A DNA stretch of 64,000 nt from Isoetes taiwanensis (lineage: Eukaryota; Streptophyta; Lycopodiopsida; Isoetales; Isoetaceae): contig JAJEKV010000085.1 in the NCBI GenBank assembly GCA_021234155.1, forward strand, positions 124,001 to 188,000, given 5' to 3'. The position numbers and the translations under genes are program-made. The notes beneath the pieces are model-generated. The model was not told the DNA's origin and did not search any database. It saw only the letters and a program-made list of their open reading frames with translations. Below are positions 1 through 10,887 of this stretch, piece by piece (the first letter of the stretch is position 1; each line of letters begins with the position of its first letter).

Positions 1-314
1 CGTTAGTAGTAAGCACAAGATTATTTATATTAACAATTAGTACGGCAACTGCAAATACAACACTAACATTAACAGTTAGCAAACCATCACTTGCCCATTC
101 CAGTCCTACACTTATATGACTTGCCTCTACACCTTGAGGTTCCTCAAGTTGGAAGGGAAAGCATTATACATAACCGTATGCTACCCACTAGTGGATTGTC
201 CCCCACAACTATAGCTTCACTACTTAAGTTTCCACGGGTTCCACGGGTGCCACATATACGTCCAGCGTGTCCTATGTGTCCAATGTTTTGCTCCACTATA
301 ATCGTGTAAGGTCC

Positions 315-2241
315 ACATAGGCACAATTGTGGCAGAAGTCTTGTCCCAGCTCTTCTCCGTGGCTACCCAAGATGGCGTTATTCAAGGCCTCCCAATGGAC
401 GATGGTTCTCAAGAGGTATGTAACCAATATGCCGATGACACTTTTTTGTTCCTAATTGCCGAGGCTGAGAATCTTCGTAATGCTAAGCTATTATTAGACA
501 CATTCTCCTTAGCATCAGGAGTTCTTGTAGGGTGGCAAAAATGTACAGCTTTGTGGACGTTGGACAGTCCCATCCCTCCCCTCAGATTTTGGACTATCCT
601 TGGAAGATTCTTCTGCATGGCAATACCACAAAGTTGCTTGGTATCCCAGTTGGAATTCATGTCTCGCCGGATGCTTGGGATGAAATCATTAGTGGGTTGC
701 AAAAGCACTTGTTTTGGTGGAATACTGACTAAACCGTCCATGCCCTAGAATCAATCGTGGGCTAAATGTGTTCTTAGTAATACTCATGTCTACATGGCGT
801 CTCGCTTTACTAGCTCCGCAGATGTAAGATGGAGGAGATTGTGCGTATCGTCGAAATTTTATTTGGGGTGGAAATGAGTTAGGAGCATGGGTCAAGGTAG
901 CTTGGGCTAAATGCATTAGACCTAAAGGCACCGGTGGTCTTGGTATGTTGGACTTTCACCTCCAAAGCAAGGTGATGATATCAAAGTTCATTTGGAGGAT
1001 TTTCATTGGTAAGGATGATTCTCCGGCCCGAGGTTGTTGGTGCAAATCGATTCAGCATTGTCTCCCATTTCATAAGGCCTCCATTAAGCCCCTCCTTCCT
1101 TGGGCTTTGCTTTATCATATGCATCCGATCCTAATGCTTCTCCCTTTCTAAAGGGGTTGCTTTAAGCGCTTGGGACAATTGTCGGTCTCTTTTCCATATT
1201 AATCACGAGGCATGTCTTGCTTGTCCACTCCATCTTTGGTGGATTCCTTTTGCGGGACACTCCGAGAATGTGCCTCTAAGTGTGGTTGTTCATCCAAAGA
1301 CACAACGACGATGGGTAGCAAACCGTATCAATACTATTGCAGCTTGGTATGAGTCCGATCATCTCATGTCATGGGAAGCATTTAGAACAAAGTTCTTGTT
1401 GTACGATGGGACGAGTAACGGAATCATATTGTCGCATTGTTGCCACAGGATTCCAGTCCACGATTGAGGTAGTCATATGGGGTTGCCATCGGGATATCCG
1501 GCCGGGCATGCTTGTGTCTTCGTGTATAAATTGCTTGTGCATTCTGAATCCACGCCTCCATCTAATAGATGGCATCTTCAGGTCCCTCACCACAATGGAA
1601 AAGTGTTTGGATATGGGTATGGGATAAGCCGCTTCACCCCAAAGTAGTAGTTTTGTGGTGGCAAGTGATCCATAGATGCCTCGAGTCAACGGGTTAGTCC
1701 ATAAAATGGATAATCGGATTTCGAGCTCACCCTTTATGCCCGGCAAAGGGTTGAGAGTATTGAGCATTGTTTTTTTGTTGTGTGAGAGGCTTCGGCGGGC
1801 ATGGTCTTGGTTGTTGACCCTTTTGGCATCGCTCTCGATCTAGCCAGCAAATTTTGCTTGCTATCTATCCCGATGCTTGGCCCAAACAACGGAAACGAAG
1901 CTTTTCATCTCGCATGCGGTGGCTTTTATGGTCAATCTGGAAGAGAAGGAGGTTGTTTATCTTTAAGGGCATAGATCTGCCGGATGAGGTTGTTCTTCAA
2001 GGTGGCAAGATAAAATTGTTATGGCTTACAATTGTTCTTCTCTTTGATCAAGAGAAGAAAGTACCGATCCGCATACTTACCTTGATTCATTCTTTTGCAT
2101 AGGCGGTGGTTGTGCTTTCGGTTGGATCGGTTTGTCCACTTTGGGGTTATAATCTCGTCTTTTGCATTTATGTTGCTCGGTTTCTAGTTGGTGAATAAAG
2201 CTTGGCGTCCTTCAAAAAAAAAAAAAAAAAAAACATAGGCA
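315..2241 (+). mobile_element. 5'-truncated L1-type LINE with 9-bp target duplication
   Basis: The body runs from 324 to the end of a poly-A run (2214-2232). It is flanked by the direct repeat ACATAGGCA at 315-323 and 2233-2241, a target-site duplication typical of L1 retrotransposition. Translation starts inside the reverse transcriptase just before the catalytic motif QYADDTFLFL near 427-456, continues through the L1 thumb region (near 945-1150), and ends in a zf-RVT-like stretch around 1610-1850 (PLHPKVVVLWWQ, then CP and EHCFF). Endonuclease and most of the RT palm are missing, as expected for 5' truncation. The frame changes several times, so it is a dead copy. Confidence 0.9.
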
Positions 2242-2490
2242 TGTCCTATGTGTTTACAGTGATTATTGTTAATGGCAGTCATTCTAGGACAATTAAATAT
2301 CGGCTATAGTTTGTCATTTACATCTCAATATTGCAAGTCCATGTACAGAGAAAATATATATTAATCCAGAATTAGTTACTGAGAAAAACTTAGCGATCAT
2401 GTCATGGTTCTCCATCATGTCCTGGAAGCAATCGTTACGAACACAACTCCATTCAAATTTCTTTTTGTTTTTCTTTTTGTTTCAAATTAA

Positions 2491-2827
2491 AATCCCCCTT
2501 AAACCCCCTTTGGTTTGGGTACTCCGGTCAACGAGAGCTGTTGGATAGGCATATTCACCCCTTATTCCTTAATCTACACTGTACGTAAAGTTCACCCCTT
2601 ATTCCTTAATCTACACCGTACGTAAAGTTCCTCGTTTGTGGGGTATGCAAGTACAAAATTTACTATACTGTATAACAAGATTCGCAAAATACTATAAGAT
2701 TTCAAGCGGAATACTATATGGTGTTGATTTTATACGTGCAAAATACAATTATGAGAGCTCTTGCTGCCCTACGTCACCCCACGTGTGAATATGCACCCAA
2801 ACCAAAGGGGGTTTAAGGGGGATTTTA
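2491..2827. mobile_element. MITE, long-TIR family, copy 1
   Basis: The left arm reads AATCCCCCTTAAACCCCC and TTTGGTTTGGGT; the right arm is its inverse near 2795-2827. The interior matches copy 2 at 3942-4363: the shared blocks include CTTATTCCTTAATCTACAC and CGTACGTAAAGTTCCTCG. A 40-bp piece of the interior is duplicated here (near 2560-2630). There is no ORF. The right flank carries GTGTTGG-rich arm sequence to about 2940, but the left arm stops near 2480, so this copy has lost its outer left end. Confidence 0.7.
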
Positions 2828-2940
2828 ATTTAAATGTGTTGGACCCAATGGTTGTGTTAATTAATATCAATGGTAGTTATGTGTTGGTTGTTAATGTCAA
2901 TGGTTGTTATGTGTTGGTTTTTATGTGTTGGGGGGTTTAA

Positions 2941-3583
2941 TTTTTATATGTTGGATGAAATTTTAGAATTCAAACCAGAAAAAAACTAGAATTCATTTGA
3001 GGCTTTCATCACCTGTAGCTTTTGAATTTCATCACAATAAAACAAATAGAACATAAGTAAAAGTTACCATAAAGATAGAGCAGATTGATCCCATTATTCT
3101 GAAACTTATAAAGTTTGCAACACCCATACACAAACATTTTTCAACTGGAATTTAACAGCAGCCTTTGGCCTCCATGGATTCTTGTGGTGAGAAACCAAAG
3201 TGGGAAACTTTTTTGCTTGTTAGCACAAGGATCTAGAAGCCTTGGAATTTGCTTAATAACTGCCTCAAAATCTAAAAATGCATGGTAATTTTTTTGCAAG
3301 CTTCATTCGGAATGAGCCATAAAACAATATCCAATAGCGCAATCCTGTATTAATCAGCTGGTAGGTTGTGAAAGCCTACCAAACCCGGCTGAAAAATTGC
3401 TGTTTTAGCATAGATAACTTAACCAAACATATCCATATCATACACTTTCAAAAAGATCTCGGAGAGAGCTTTCTAAAGCAATAAAAATCATCTCAAACAG
3501 AGCGCTGGATCAAAAGTTATGATAAGAAATGTGTTGCCGGCGGGGAAACTGCACTACATGCGCCCTTCAAGCCTTTCATGTGC
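2941..3583. other. No gene seen
   Basis: AT-rich sequence between MITE copy 1 and a tandem duplication. I see no ORF of weight, RNA gene or clear repeat ends here. Confidence 0.5.
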
Positions 3584-3697
3584 CCATTATGCACCACACA
3601 CACAAAAAGAGGGCTTTTGTTGTGAGCCATTGGTTGTTGACCATTATGCACCACACGCACAAAAAAAGGGCTTTTGTTGTGAGCCATTGGTTGTTGA
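3584..3697 (+). repeat. 57-bp tandem duplication
   Basis: Two adjacent copies of a 57-bp unit (3584-3640 and 3641-3697) begin CCATTATGCACCACAC and end GCCATTGGTTGTTGA. They differ at only a few positions, so the duplication is fairly recent. The small ORFs over it are products of the repeat. Confidence 0.85.
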
Positions 3698-3719
3698 CCA
3701 TTGAAAAAAAAAAGGCTAA

Positions 3720-3870
3720 AATCAATGGCTCAGAAATGGTGCACTCTAGATGTACGCATTAGTACATCCATTTGAATACATCACGAAACCATAGGAAAAC
3801 CTTAGTAAAAAGCGTACAAAAACACAAAGAAAACCCCCTGTTATTATGCTACATATTTTCTAACAGTAAC
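3720..3870 (+). repeat. Dispersed repeat, copy 1 of 3
   Basis: Shares an ordered set of blocks with 5990-6150 (same strand) and 63230-63392 (opposite strand): GCACTCTAGA, a TTAGTACA block, ACCATAGGAAAA, and CCCCTGTTATTATGCTA at the end. Divergence is substantial. The element type is unknown; no coding potential. Confidence 0.65.
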
Positions 3871-3941
3871 TAGGTTCAACCCGTGATTAATTATGATACC
3901 AATTTTGTGATGGTCCTTTGCCCAGCATCGGCTAATAAAAG

Positions 3942-4363
3942 TACCAACACATAACTACCATTGAGACCATTGAATCCAACACATTTAAATTAAAATCCCC
4001 CTTAAACCCCCTTTGGTTTGGGTGCATATTCACACGGGGGTGACTCAAACAGAGAGAGCATTGGATAGGCATATTCACCCCTTATTCCTTAATCTACACC
4101 GTACGTAAAGTTCCTCGTTTGTGGGGTATGCAAGTACAAGATTTGCTATCTTTATATAACAACATTCACAAAATACTATAAGATTTCAAAGCGGAATACT
4201 ATATGGTGTTGATTTAAGATGCGTGCAAAATACAAATCTGAGGGCTCTCGGCTGCCCTCACGTCACCCCCGGTGTGAATATGCACCCAAACCAAAGGGGT
4301 TTAAGTGGGATTTTAATTTAAATGTGTTGGATTCAATGGTCTCAATGGTAGTTATGTGTTGGT
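3942..4363. mobile_element. MITE with about 100-bp TIRs, copy 2
   Basis: Best-preserved copy. The left arm (3942-4042) begins CCAACACATAACTACCATTG and the right arm (4262-4363) is its near-perfect inverse, so each terminal inverted repeat is about 100 bp. The interior of about 220 bp is non-coding and matches copy 1. I could not fix a target duplication. Long TIRs with no ORF suggest a non-autonomous DNA transposon of unassigned superfamily. Confidence 0.85.
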
Positions 4364-5989
4364 TATTATACTAAAAAATTTTGGGCCCTTGGGCCCCTAA
4401 AAAAAAAAAACAAGCGACGTAAGAATATTAATTAATGTTAATGGTTGTTATGTGTTGGTTGTTATGTGTTGGTTATGACATAAGAATATATCAATGTTGT
4501 ACTATAATTACATTTCTAAGTTTTCCAATTGCATCAAATTAGGAAAGGATGGTGGTTGGGCCATATTTAAAACCTCATAAAACTTGGATAACCACCATAT
4601 TCAATACCATATTGCAACGTATGAACATCAGAATTTCAAGTGCAACTATTGTGTAACAAAAGTACCAAGATGATTGCATCATTCCACACTAAGAATACTA
4701 TCCCCAATATGAAGTAATATCGCAAGATATTTGCAATGAGAAACAAATTCTATAATCCACATTCCACGTTGCGCAAAATGTTCGTATGGAGTTGGAGTTG
4801 TTCATATGGAGTTGAAGCATATGCATATATAACTAGCAAAAGTATTCCCACGGATTTTAAAGCTCACCACAAGTTGAAGCATATGCATATATAACTAGCA
4901 AAAGTATTCCCACCTGCTTTGATCAACAAATGCACTTGTCCGACCTTCCACGAAAAAGATAAATAGGTTGCGAAATCATAGAACTTTAAGGTGGATGATT
5001 ACATAATTACGAAACATGATTTGCGGAAACAACAATCTTAGTTTCTATGCAATGCAAAATAAATTGAACACGCAAATAAATTATGGAGCGGCCTTGTCCA
5101 AAACCAACGGATGTGAAGATGCCCTCGTTTGAAGCAACAAATGAATCGCCAAAATCTGCCGAGGAGCTTGAGAAGTGTTGTCCGAAAGTGGTTTGCCAAA
5201 AGCTCCGCTTTTAAGCTATCATCCGAGGTACATTCCAATGCTTTCCCAGTTGGCATCTCTAGACATCAACTCAATAATTTCATCCGACTTCATCGTTTCT
5301 TACATGTAAATAAATGAGCGGAAACACCCTTCTTCTAAAATAGAATAGATAAGCAATTACAACCACGAAATCCTCTTCTCATATACGTAAAAACCAAAAA
5401 TAAAAAATACCTTTGTTCTTCTTCTTTAAGCAATTTCAACGGATAAGCAATTACAACCACGGAATCCTCTTCTCTGCGTTACGTTGTAAAACCAAAAGAA
5501 AAATATCTTTGTTCTTTAAGCATTTTAGATGCATAAACCGCAATCGGACTTGTAAACATCTGCGGTTTTGAGCGGATAAAGTAGCCCCGATTTCATACAA
5601 AACCATCTTTGGTCCTTGGCTTGCATGAACATCTAATACAACTAGACGGGGTTTGAAATGCAAAGGGGCTAAAAAGGTAGATGGGCGATTCGAGCTAGTA
5701 ATAATGTGAGATACACTCTACACATTACGCAGAGCCCATCCCCCTGATTCCGAAAAATGCTATCCCCTGTTTACTCGCCATGTCTATCCGAGAAAAATGC
5801 TTCCCGAAGCTTCGGAAGGAGGTGTTGGGGGCCGTATCTGCTCCTTAATATGAGAGCGGAAGAAAGTCGATTCGAAGAGAGACCATATGCCTCGAACCCT
5901 AAAATATGCCCTTTCGACTCCTGCATGCAAAGGGAGGGTTGTACATATATTTTTCTTGTACATCTCGACAAATACATGGGTGCTAACCA
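4364..5989. other. Gene-poor repeats between MITE and dispersed repeat
   Basis: Contains a GTTATGTGTTGGTT-rich remnant near 4440-4480 that echoes the MITE arms, a 41-bp direct duplication at 4812-4852 and 4873-4913, and a diverged tandem pair of about 100 bp at 5353-5545 (both with GCAATTACAACCACG and CCTCTTCTC). ORFs at 5038-5256 and 5757-5993 have no recognisable domain. Confidence 0.5.
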
Positions 5990-6150
5990 TTAAAAAAGAG
6001 CAAAAAATCAATGCAGCATGTATGCGCACTCTAGAAATACTTATTAGTACACTCCATCAGATACATTCACCAAATCATAGCAAAACCATAGGAAAAAACA
6101 GTATAAAAATACAAAAGAAACCCCCTGTTATTATGCTACATATTCGTCCC
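5990..6150 (+). repeat. Dispersed repeat, copy 2 of 3
   Basis: Same block order as 3720-3870, ending AACCCCCTGTTATTATGCTA. The third copy lies inverted at the far end of the window. Confidence 0.65.
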
Positions 6151-6484
6151 AAACCCCAAAATAATATATTGCTCAAGAGATAAATTTCAACTAGATGCAA
6201 CTTGGCATGACCAACGTCAAGCCCTCACTAGCGAGCTTCATCAGCACCCACTCACTAGTATCGAGTGATTAGCACTCGTGGCCTCAGTTTTTGTTTAGTC
6301 TATTCTGAGTGTTGTGGGCAGTCCAAGGTGCAGCTAGGCTAGCAACATAATAAAATCTTGTCAAAATACCTAATAACAATGCAATACCTAAATAGTCCAA
6401 CACTAAGATTAAAATCAATATTGCAAAAGATCATAATGGGCTATAATTGTAAACCAATAACTAAAGATATTAATTTGATCTTGT

Positions 6485-6745
6485 AGCATAAACTAGAATG
6501 ACATGCAAAAGAATAAATTAAATCATGTCCCAGAAGAATTTGAACCTAAGCTAATAACTATAACTTAGTACGTGCAAAAAGAATAATTCAAATCATATCC
6601 CTAGATGAATTTGAACCTCAACATCATCTTTGGAAATAAGTATTCTAACCCTTATACTATAGTTTCATAAACTAGAATGACATGCAAAAGAATAATTCAA
6701 ATCATGTTCCTAGACAAATTTGAACCCTCAACATTAGCTTTGCAA
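6485..6745 (+). repeat. Three diverged tandem units
   Basis: A unit of about 75-100 bp recurs near 6487, 6570 and 6665. Each contains ATGCAAAAGAATAA (or close), TCAAATCAT and GAATTTGAACCT. Units differ by substitutions and small indels, so the array is old. Non-coding. Confidence 0.6.
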
Positions 6746-7089
6746 GATCAAGAATCGTAATTTGATATTAGCATTACATTCCACGCTGCCACAACTTCTC
6801 AAAGCACCATATTTGCATGACTTGGCATTATACATATTTGAGGTTCTAGATGTGAGTCTTCAATTGCTGAGTCATCAGCAGTCATCACAATCTTCTTTGT
6901 ATAAGCTTTGTTGTTACTGACTGTTTAGAATCATCAAAACTACAAAAGTGTTTCCCTTGCAAACCTTTCGAAGCAGGTTTTTTTTTTTAATCCTAGTGGT
7001 AATAGTTGTAATAGCCCATTGTATGAATCCCATGGTCTCTAAGTCTTCATGGACGTAAAAAACTCTAATCTTTTATATTTTCTTCTTAT

Positions 7090-7985
7090 ATGGATATCAA
7101 ACACAAGGTTTATAGGTCAGGAGAAACTTTTAAGGTAACTATCATCAAGCCTATGCAAGCATCTGCTTGCTGGCATTATAGTTACACGTACTCATCCACA
7201 GAATGGCCTGTAGCTATAGGGGTGAATATCACTAATCAGGAATTCCGAACATTAGAGAAAGGAAACTATTTTATTAGATGGAATTAACCCATGGAACACG
7301 TTTTCCCAAGTGACTAATGTGAATCGGCCGCTTGCTAGTAACTCTTTCCATTTCATGGAATGTTTTGGCAAGCTCATGAATAAATGAAACAAGCTTTGCG
7401 TAGACGTCGAAATCTAGCTTTACAACTTGAATGTAATATAAATCTAAGGCCCTTTTTTCCACACTAGTCGCAAAATATGGCTGTCATGTACAATATACGA
7501 CACCATTTGTGACTCCAGGGCTAAAAATGAGACACACAAATTTAAACTTACTTTTCCACTGCATGGTAGTCATAAAATATGACACCATTAAAATACTAGT
7601 GGAAAATCATGAAAAAATAAGACATGTCTTATTTTTAGTTACTTTTAGTTATATATTCAAATAAGACTAGGTGTCTTATTTTACTGCGAATCCCCTAATA
7701 AAATAAGACTTCATTTGGTATCCAAACATATTCCGAACCTAATAAGACATGTCTTATTTTTATAGTGGAAAAGTGATTTACTTTTAAGGCAATAGGTGGC
7801 CATAAATCATTGGATAAAATATGTGACTTCTAGAGATAAGACTACCATGGAAAAAGGGCCTTTTAAAAGAAGGCAAATATCCACCATATGGATGTCAAAT
7901 ATAAGGTTTGTAGGCTAGAAGAACCATATAGGGGAAGGGTCTACAAGCATGGTAGAGAACTGAAATGGGTTATATCCAAAAAGGA
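7090..7985 (+). pseudogene. Decayed fragment of SWIM zinc-finger protein gene (copy 2)
   Basis: The translation near 7195-7290 reads EWPVAIGVNITNQEF and LEKGNYF, matching DWPVAKGVNITSAEL and LERGNYS of the gene at 31.5-33.4 kb. The match continues near 7340-7440 (FHFMECFGK, then LALQLECN) and resumes at 7888 with KYKVCR and RVYKHG, the segment just before the SWIM cysteines of the intact relative. A MITE splits the fragment. Stops and frame changes make it non-functional. Its presence shows a second, older copy of the giant-element gene set near this spot. Confidence 0.7.
7447..7861. mobile_element. MITE inserted in SWIM gene fragment
   Basis: The ends are inverted: AAGGCCCTTTTTTCCA at 7447 and TGGAAAAAGGGCCTT near 7850-7862, with TAGTC conserved further in on both sides. 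The two parts of the SWIM-gene relative lie on either side, so this is an insertion. Internally the palindrome AATAAGACATGTCTTATT occurs twice (about 7617 and 7740). No ORF; the target duplication is unclear. Confidence 0.7.
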
Positions 7986-8530
7986 GCAAGAAAAAAGAAC
8001 CAAGGGAAAACAGGATGAAACTAATGAAGGAATGATATCAATAAATTCAAATAGAATGAGAATGAGAATGATTTTTTTATAAGCCAAAAAGAAGTTACTG
8101 AAGGAAATAATACACGAATAAAGAAATGATATCATGATAGAGAATTAAAAAACAAATATTAGACGATCAGAGAAGAACAAAAGGATGAGACCAAATGGAA
8201 TAATGGAGCAACTGGCAGAAATACTGGAGCAAATGGAAGGAGATATCTCTTCGAGACCGTTGGCGACAGAGAAAGCCAGATTAAAATGGAAAAAGGATGA
8301 ACTCGAGAAACCAACGAAGCCGAAGAGAGAAGATAATAACCAGAAATAAAATGGGTCAAAGGAAGTAATGAGATAACATCGATAAAAATGAGACAAAGGG
8401 ATAATACGACAATGGGCAAATGAAGTAGAAGAGGCAAGTAAGGGGTTCTAGAGTGCCGAAAGAGGTGGCTTATTAAAGCAAAAGAGCAACAGAGGTAATC
8501 AGAGCAAAAAGAAGGAAGATAAGAGATTAT
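7960..8530 (+). other. Purine-rich tract
   Basis: For about 570 bp the plus strand is dominated by A and G (runs such as AAAAGGAGCAAGAAAAAAG). The minus-strand ORFs here (8145-8396, 8159-8551) are low-complexity S/L/F-rich and I do not regard them as genes. Confidence 0.5.
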
Positions 8531-9719
8531 CTTTAATGTTTCCACACTCACACTCTATATCTTTACCATAGTTTACATTCACATGAGCGCACATATTAAT
8601 TCATTAGTTATATCTATATATTTATCAGACATCCAGATATTCTTACATTGACATCGCACAGATACGTTCGACGTGGCACTGCAAAGTTGATACCACCTGG
8701 GTCGCTATCCGGCAGTGCTATGGGCATGCAATCCTCCTGTATCATAGAAGGCCAGTTGTGACTACGGTGTCCACGGCAGAAGCATCGAAAACATGCATGA
8801 TCCGTCCTGAGCCTGTTATATAGTGATGGTTGAGCAGGTCCTGGACTCTTGCATGAAGTAGAAGTGTGGCACGTTGGGAATACAGAGTGGTAAGGTATCC
8901 TTATTTTGGATCAATAGTTGAGAGAATTGGTATAACGTAGAAAGAGACTGGATATAGCACCATATATCTGAGGGAGAAGTGGTATATGATTATCTGCCAT
9001 AGATCACATTAGAGAGGTACTATACTAAGGTGGAAACTGGATTATAAGTACCCAGTTCATGAAAGGGGGATCACTTTAGAAGTGTAGGTTTCGACAATGG
9101 TGGTGAAGGTATAGCATGTTGACCTAACAATGTATAGCTATTGCTACTTAAATCGAGGTATGATTTGCGGAAAGGTAGAGAATAATGGCGTATGAGGACG
9201 CGGATCCATAAACTACGGATTATAAAATTATGCATATATTGTGTTTCGTAAGGAAATTGATGTTCCTAAGGTGTGCAATAAAGATGCAAGCATATGCATG
9301 ATTAAGATGACCACGTAGCCATGTGGATACACTTATCTTGCTAGCAGAAGGTGCAACCGTTTGGAAGCTACAAGGTATGTTGGAGCTTTGGTGAAGCTAG
9401 ACTATGAAGGAAAGTTGACCTTCAACTAATGATACATTAGGGAGGCAAGTAATGTATCCACACGACAAATGAGAGACAAGAGGTGCTTGAAAGTTGTTGT
9501 AAACAACGTTTCAAATACAGAGAATTTGGAGGGACACTTTGAATAGACCAAAGTCTGGAGTAGGAACAAGGTAGGTGCCCCAATGAACATCTTAGCAAGG
9601 AGAATGTGCTCTGGACTTGGTATCATGTGTGCATCCCGAGGAGTAGCTCCACGTTGGTATATGCGTACGAGGACCATTTAATGGTAAAACATAACAAGAA
9701 AAAGAAAGGGTGTATAATA
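8531..9719. other. No gene identified
   Basis: Mixed-composition DNA, possibly decayed retroelement sequence. I see no convincing domain, terminal repeat or RNA gene. The minus ORF 9426-9677 has no recognisable features. Confidence 0.4.
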
Positions 9720-9794
9720 GAACTTTTAGTTCACATTTTTGTCATGGATTATTGGACAAACTACACAAGAGTTTTACCTAACTTCAAGGGCATT

Positions 9795-9990
9795 AGACGT
9801 GGTAGAGGAAAATACCCTAAGCATCCAACACATTACCTTGATGTGAGCCAAGTATACTATCTGTAGAAAAAGTTTCTTACTAAGTATTTTTCAGACGTGG
9901 TAGAGGAAAATACCCTAAGCATCCAACACATTACCTTGATGTGAGCCAGGTATACTATCTGTAGAAAAAGTTTCTTACTAAGTATTTTTC
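9795..9990 (+). repeat. 98-bp tandem duplication over exon end
   Basis: Two units, 9795-9892 and 9893-9990, begin AGACGTGGTAGAGGAAAATA and differ at about one base (CAAGTAT against CAGGTAT). The unit contains the coding piece with HPTHYLDVSQ and some following non-coding sequence of transposase copy 2. The near identity shows a recent event in an already dead gene. Confidence 0.9.
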
Positions 9991-10089
9991 ACGTTTATTA
10001 ATCACTAGTATTTTTTATAAGTTTTGAAGTATTGATTCTAATATGAATTGTGTATGCTAATCGAATTAATCTGCACGTTATTGTCGTGC

Positions 10090-10290
10090 TAGCAAGTTTT
10101 AATGCAAGTTTTGGTTGATAATGGAGCACTTTTTATGATAGTGCTAAGGTTTCTCACCTTTATAATGTTGGTGCCACTTTTAGTAATTGTGTTGATGTTA
10201 GTGTCAGTGTTAGTGATTTTGTTAATGATATTGCTAATGTTACCAATTTCGTTAATGTTGGTGCCACTGTTAGTAATTTTGTCAACGTTA
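10090..10290 (+). repeat. Degenerate GTTARTR-type simple repeat
   Basis: GTTAGTGTTAGT, TTAATGTTGGTG and close variants recur for about 200 bp with strong T/G bias on the plus strand. ORFs on both strands here are low-complexity and are not genes. It lies in an intron or spacer of transposase copy 2. Confidence 0.55.
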
Positions 10291-10887
10291 GCACCTGTAG
10301 TTAGTAAAGGCCACCTATCACTACAGATTAGCAATGCTTTCAGCCCAACATTCTGGCAATGGTTTGTTTTGCTAAGGGTTATATTGTAATGCTAATGGAA
10401 TCAGTAATTAGTTCTAAGTTGCTATTCATTAGCATTTGTTTCATAGTGATATTAGCATTAGCATTTACGAAGTAGTTTTCTATTCTTATTCTTCAGACAT
10501 AATTCTTCACTAGTTTCAAGCAAGACAATCCAAATGTTCAAATTAAGCAGAGAGCCTTTGAAAAATTAAAGCCTTACTTTGTTGTAAAGCTATCTGAATT
10601 CAATACCTGTTGTTGCATCTATCATGAGAGGGGTGAAGAACACGAGGAAAAAGTCCATGGTGCACGCTGCAGATTGCACCTGTGAGTACAAGATATGTGA
10701 CCACAAGGCAAGCGAGGTAGGGTGCAATGCAGCAAGTCATGTTTGGCAGTTTAACAGTGATATGTGGAGAAGCATGGTTTGCCCAAAGCCTGAAGGTGAG
10801 GAGTGGCACAATGAAGCATGCTTGTTAGAAACCTGCAGCAAATGTGGTGTGGACAAAATGGAAAGGTGTCCAAAAGAAGAAACAAAG

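Noticed and set aside
9606-9700. Possible retroelement integrase zinc-binding segment (VCIPRSS)
   Set aside because: Too short and unsupported by flanking domains; the next codons belong to transposase copy 2.
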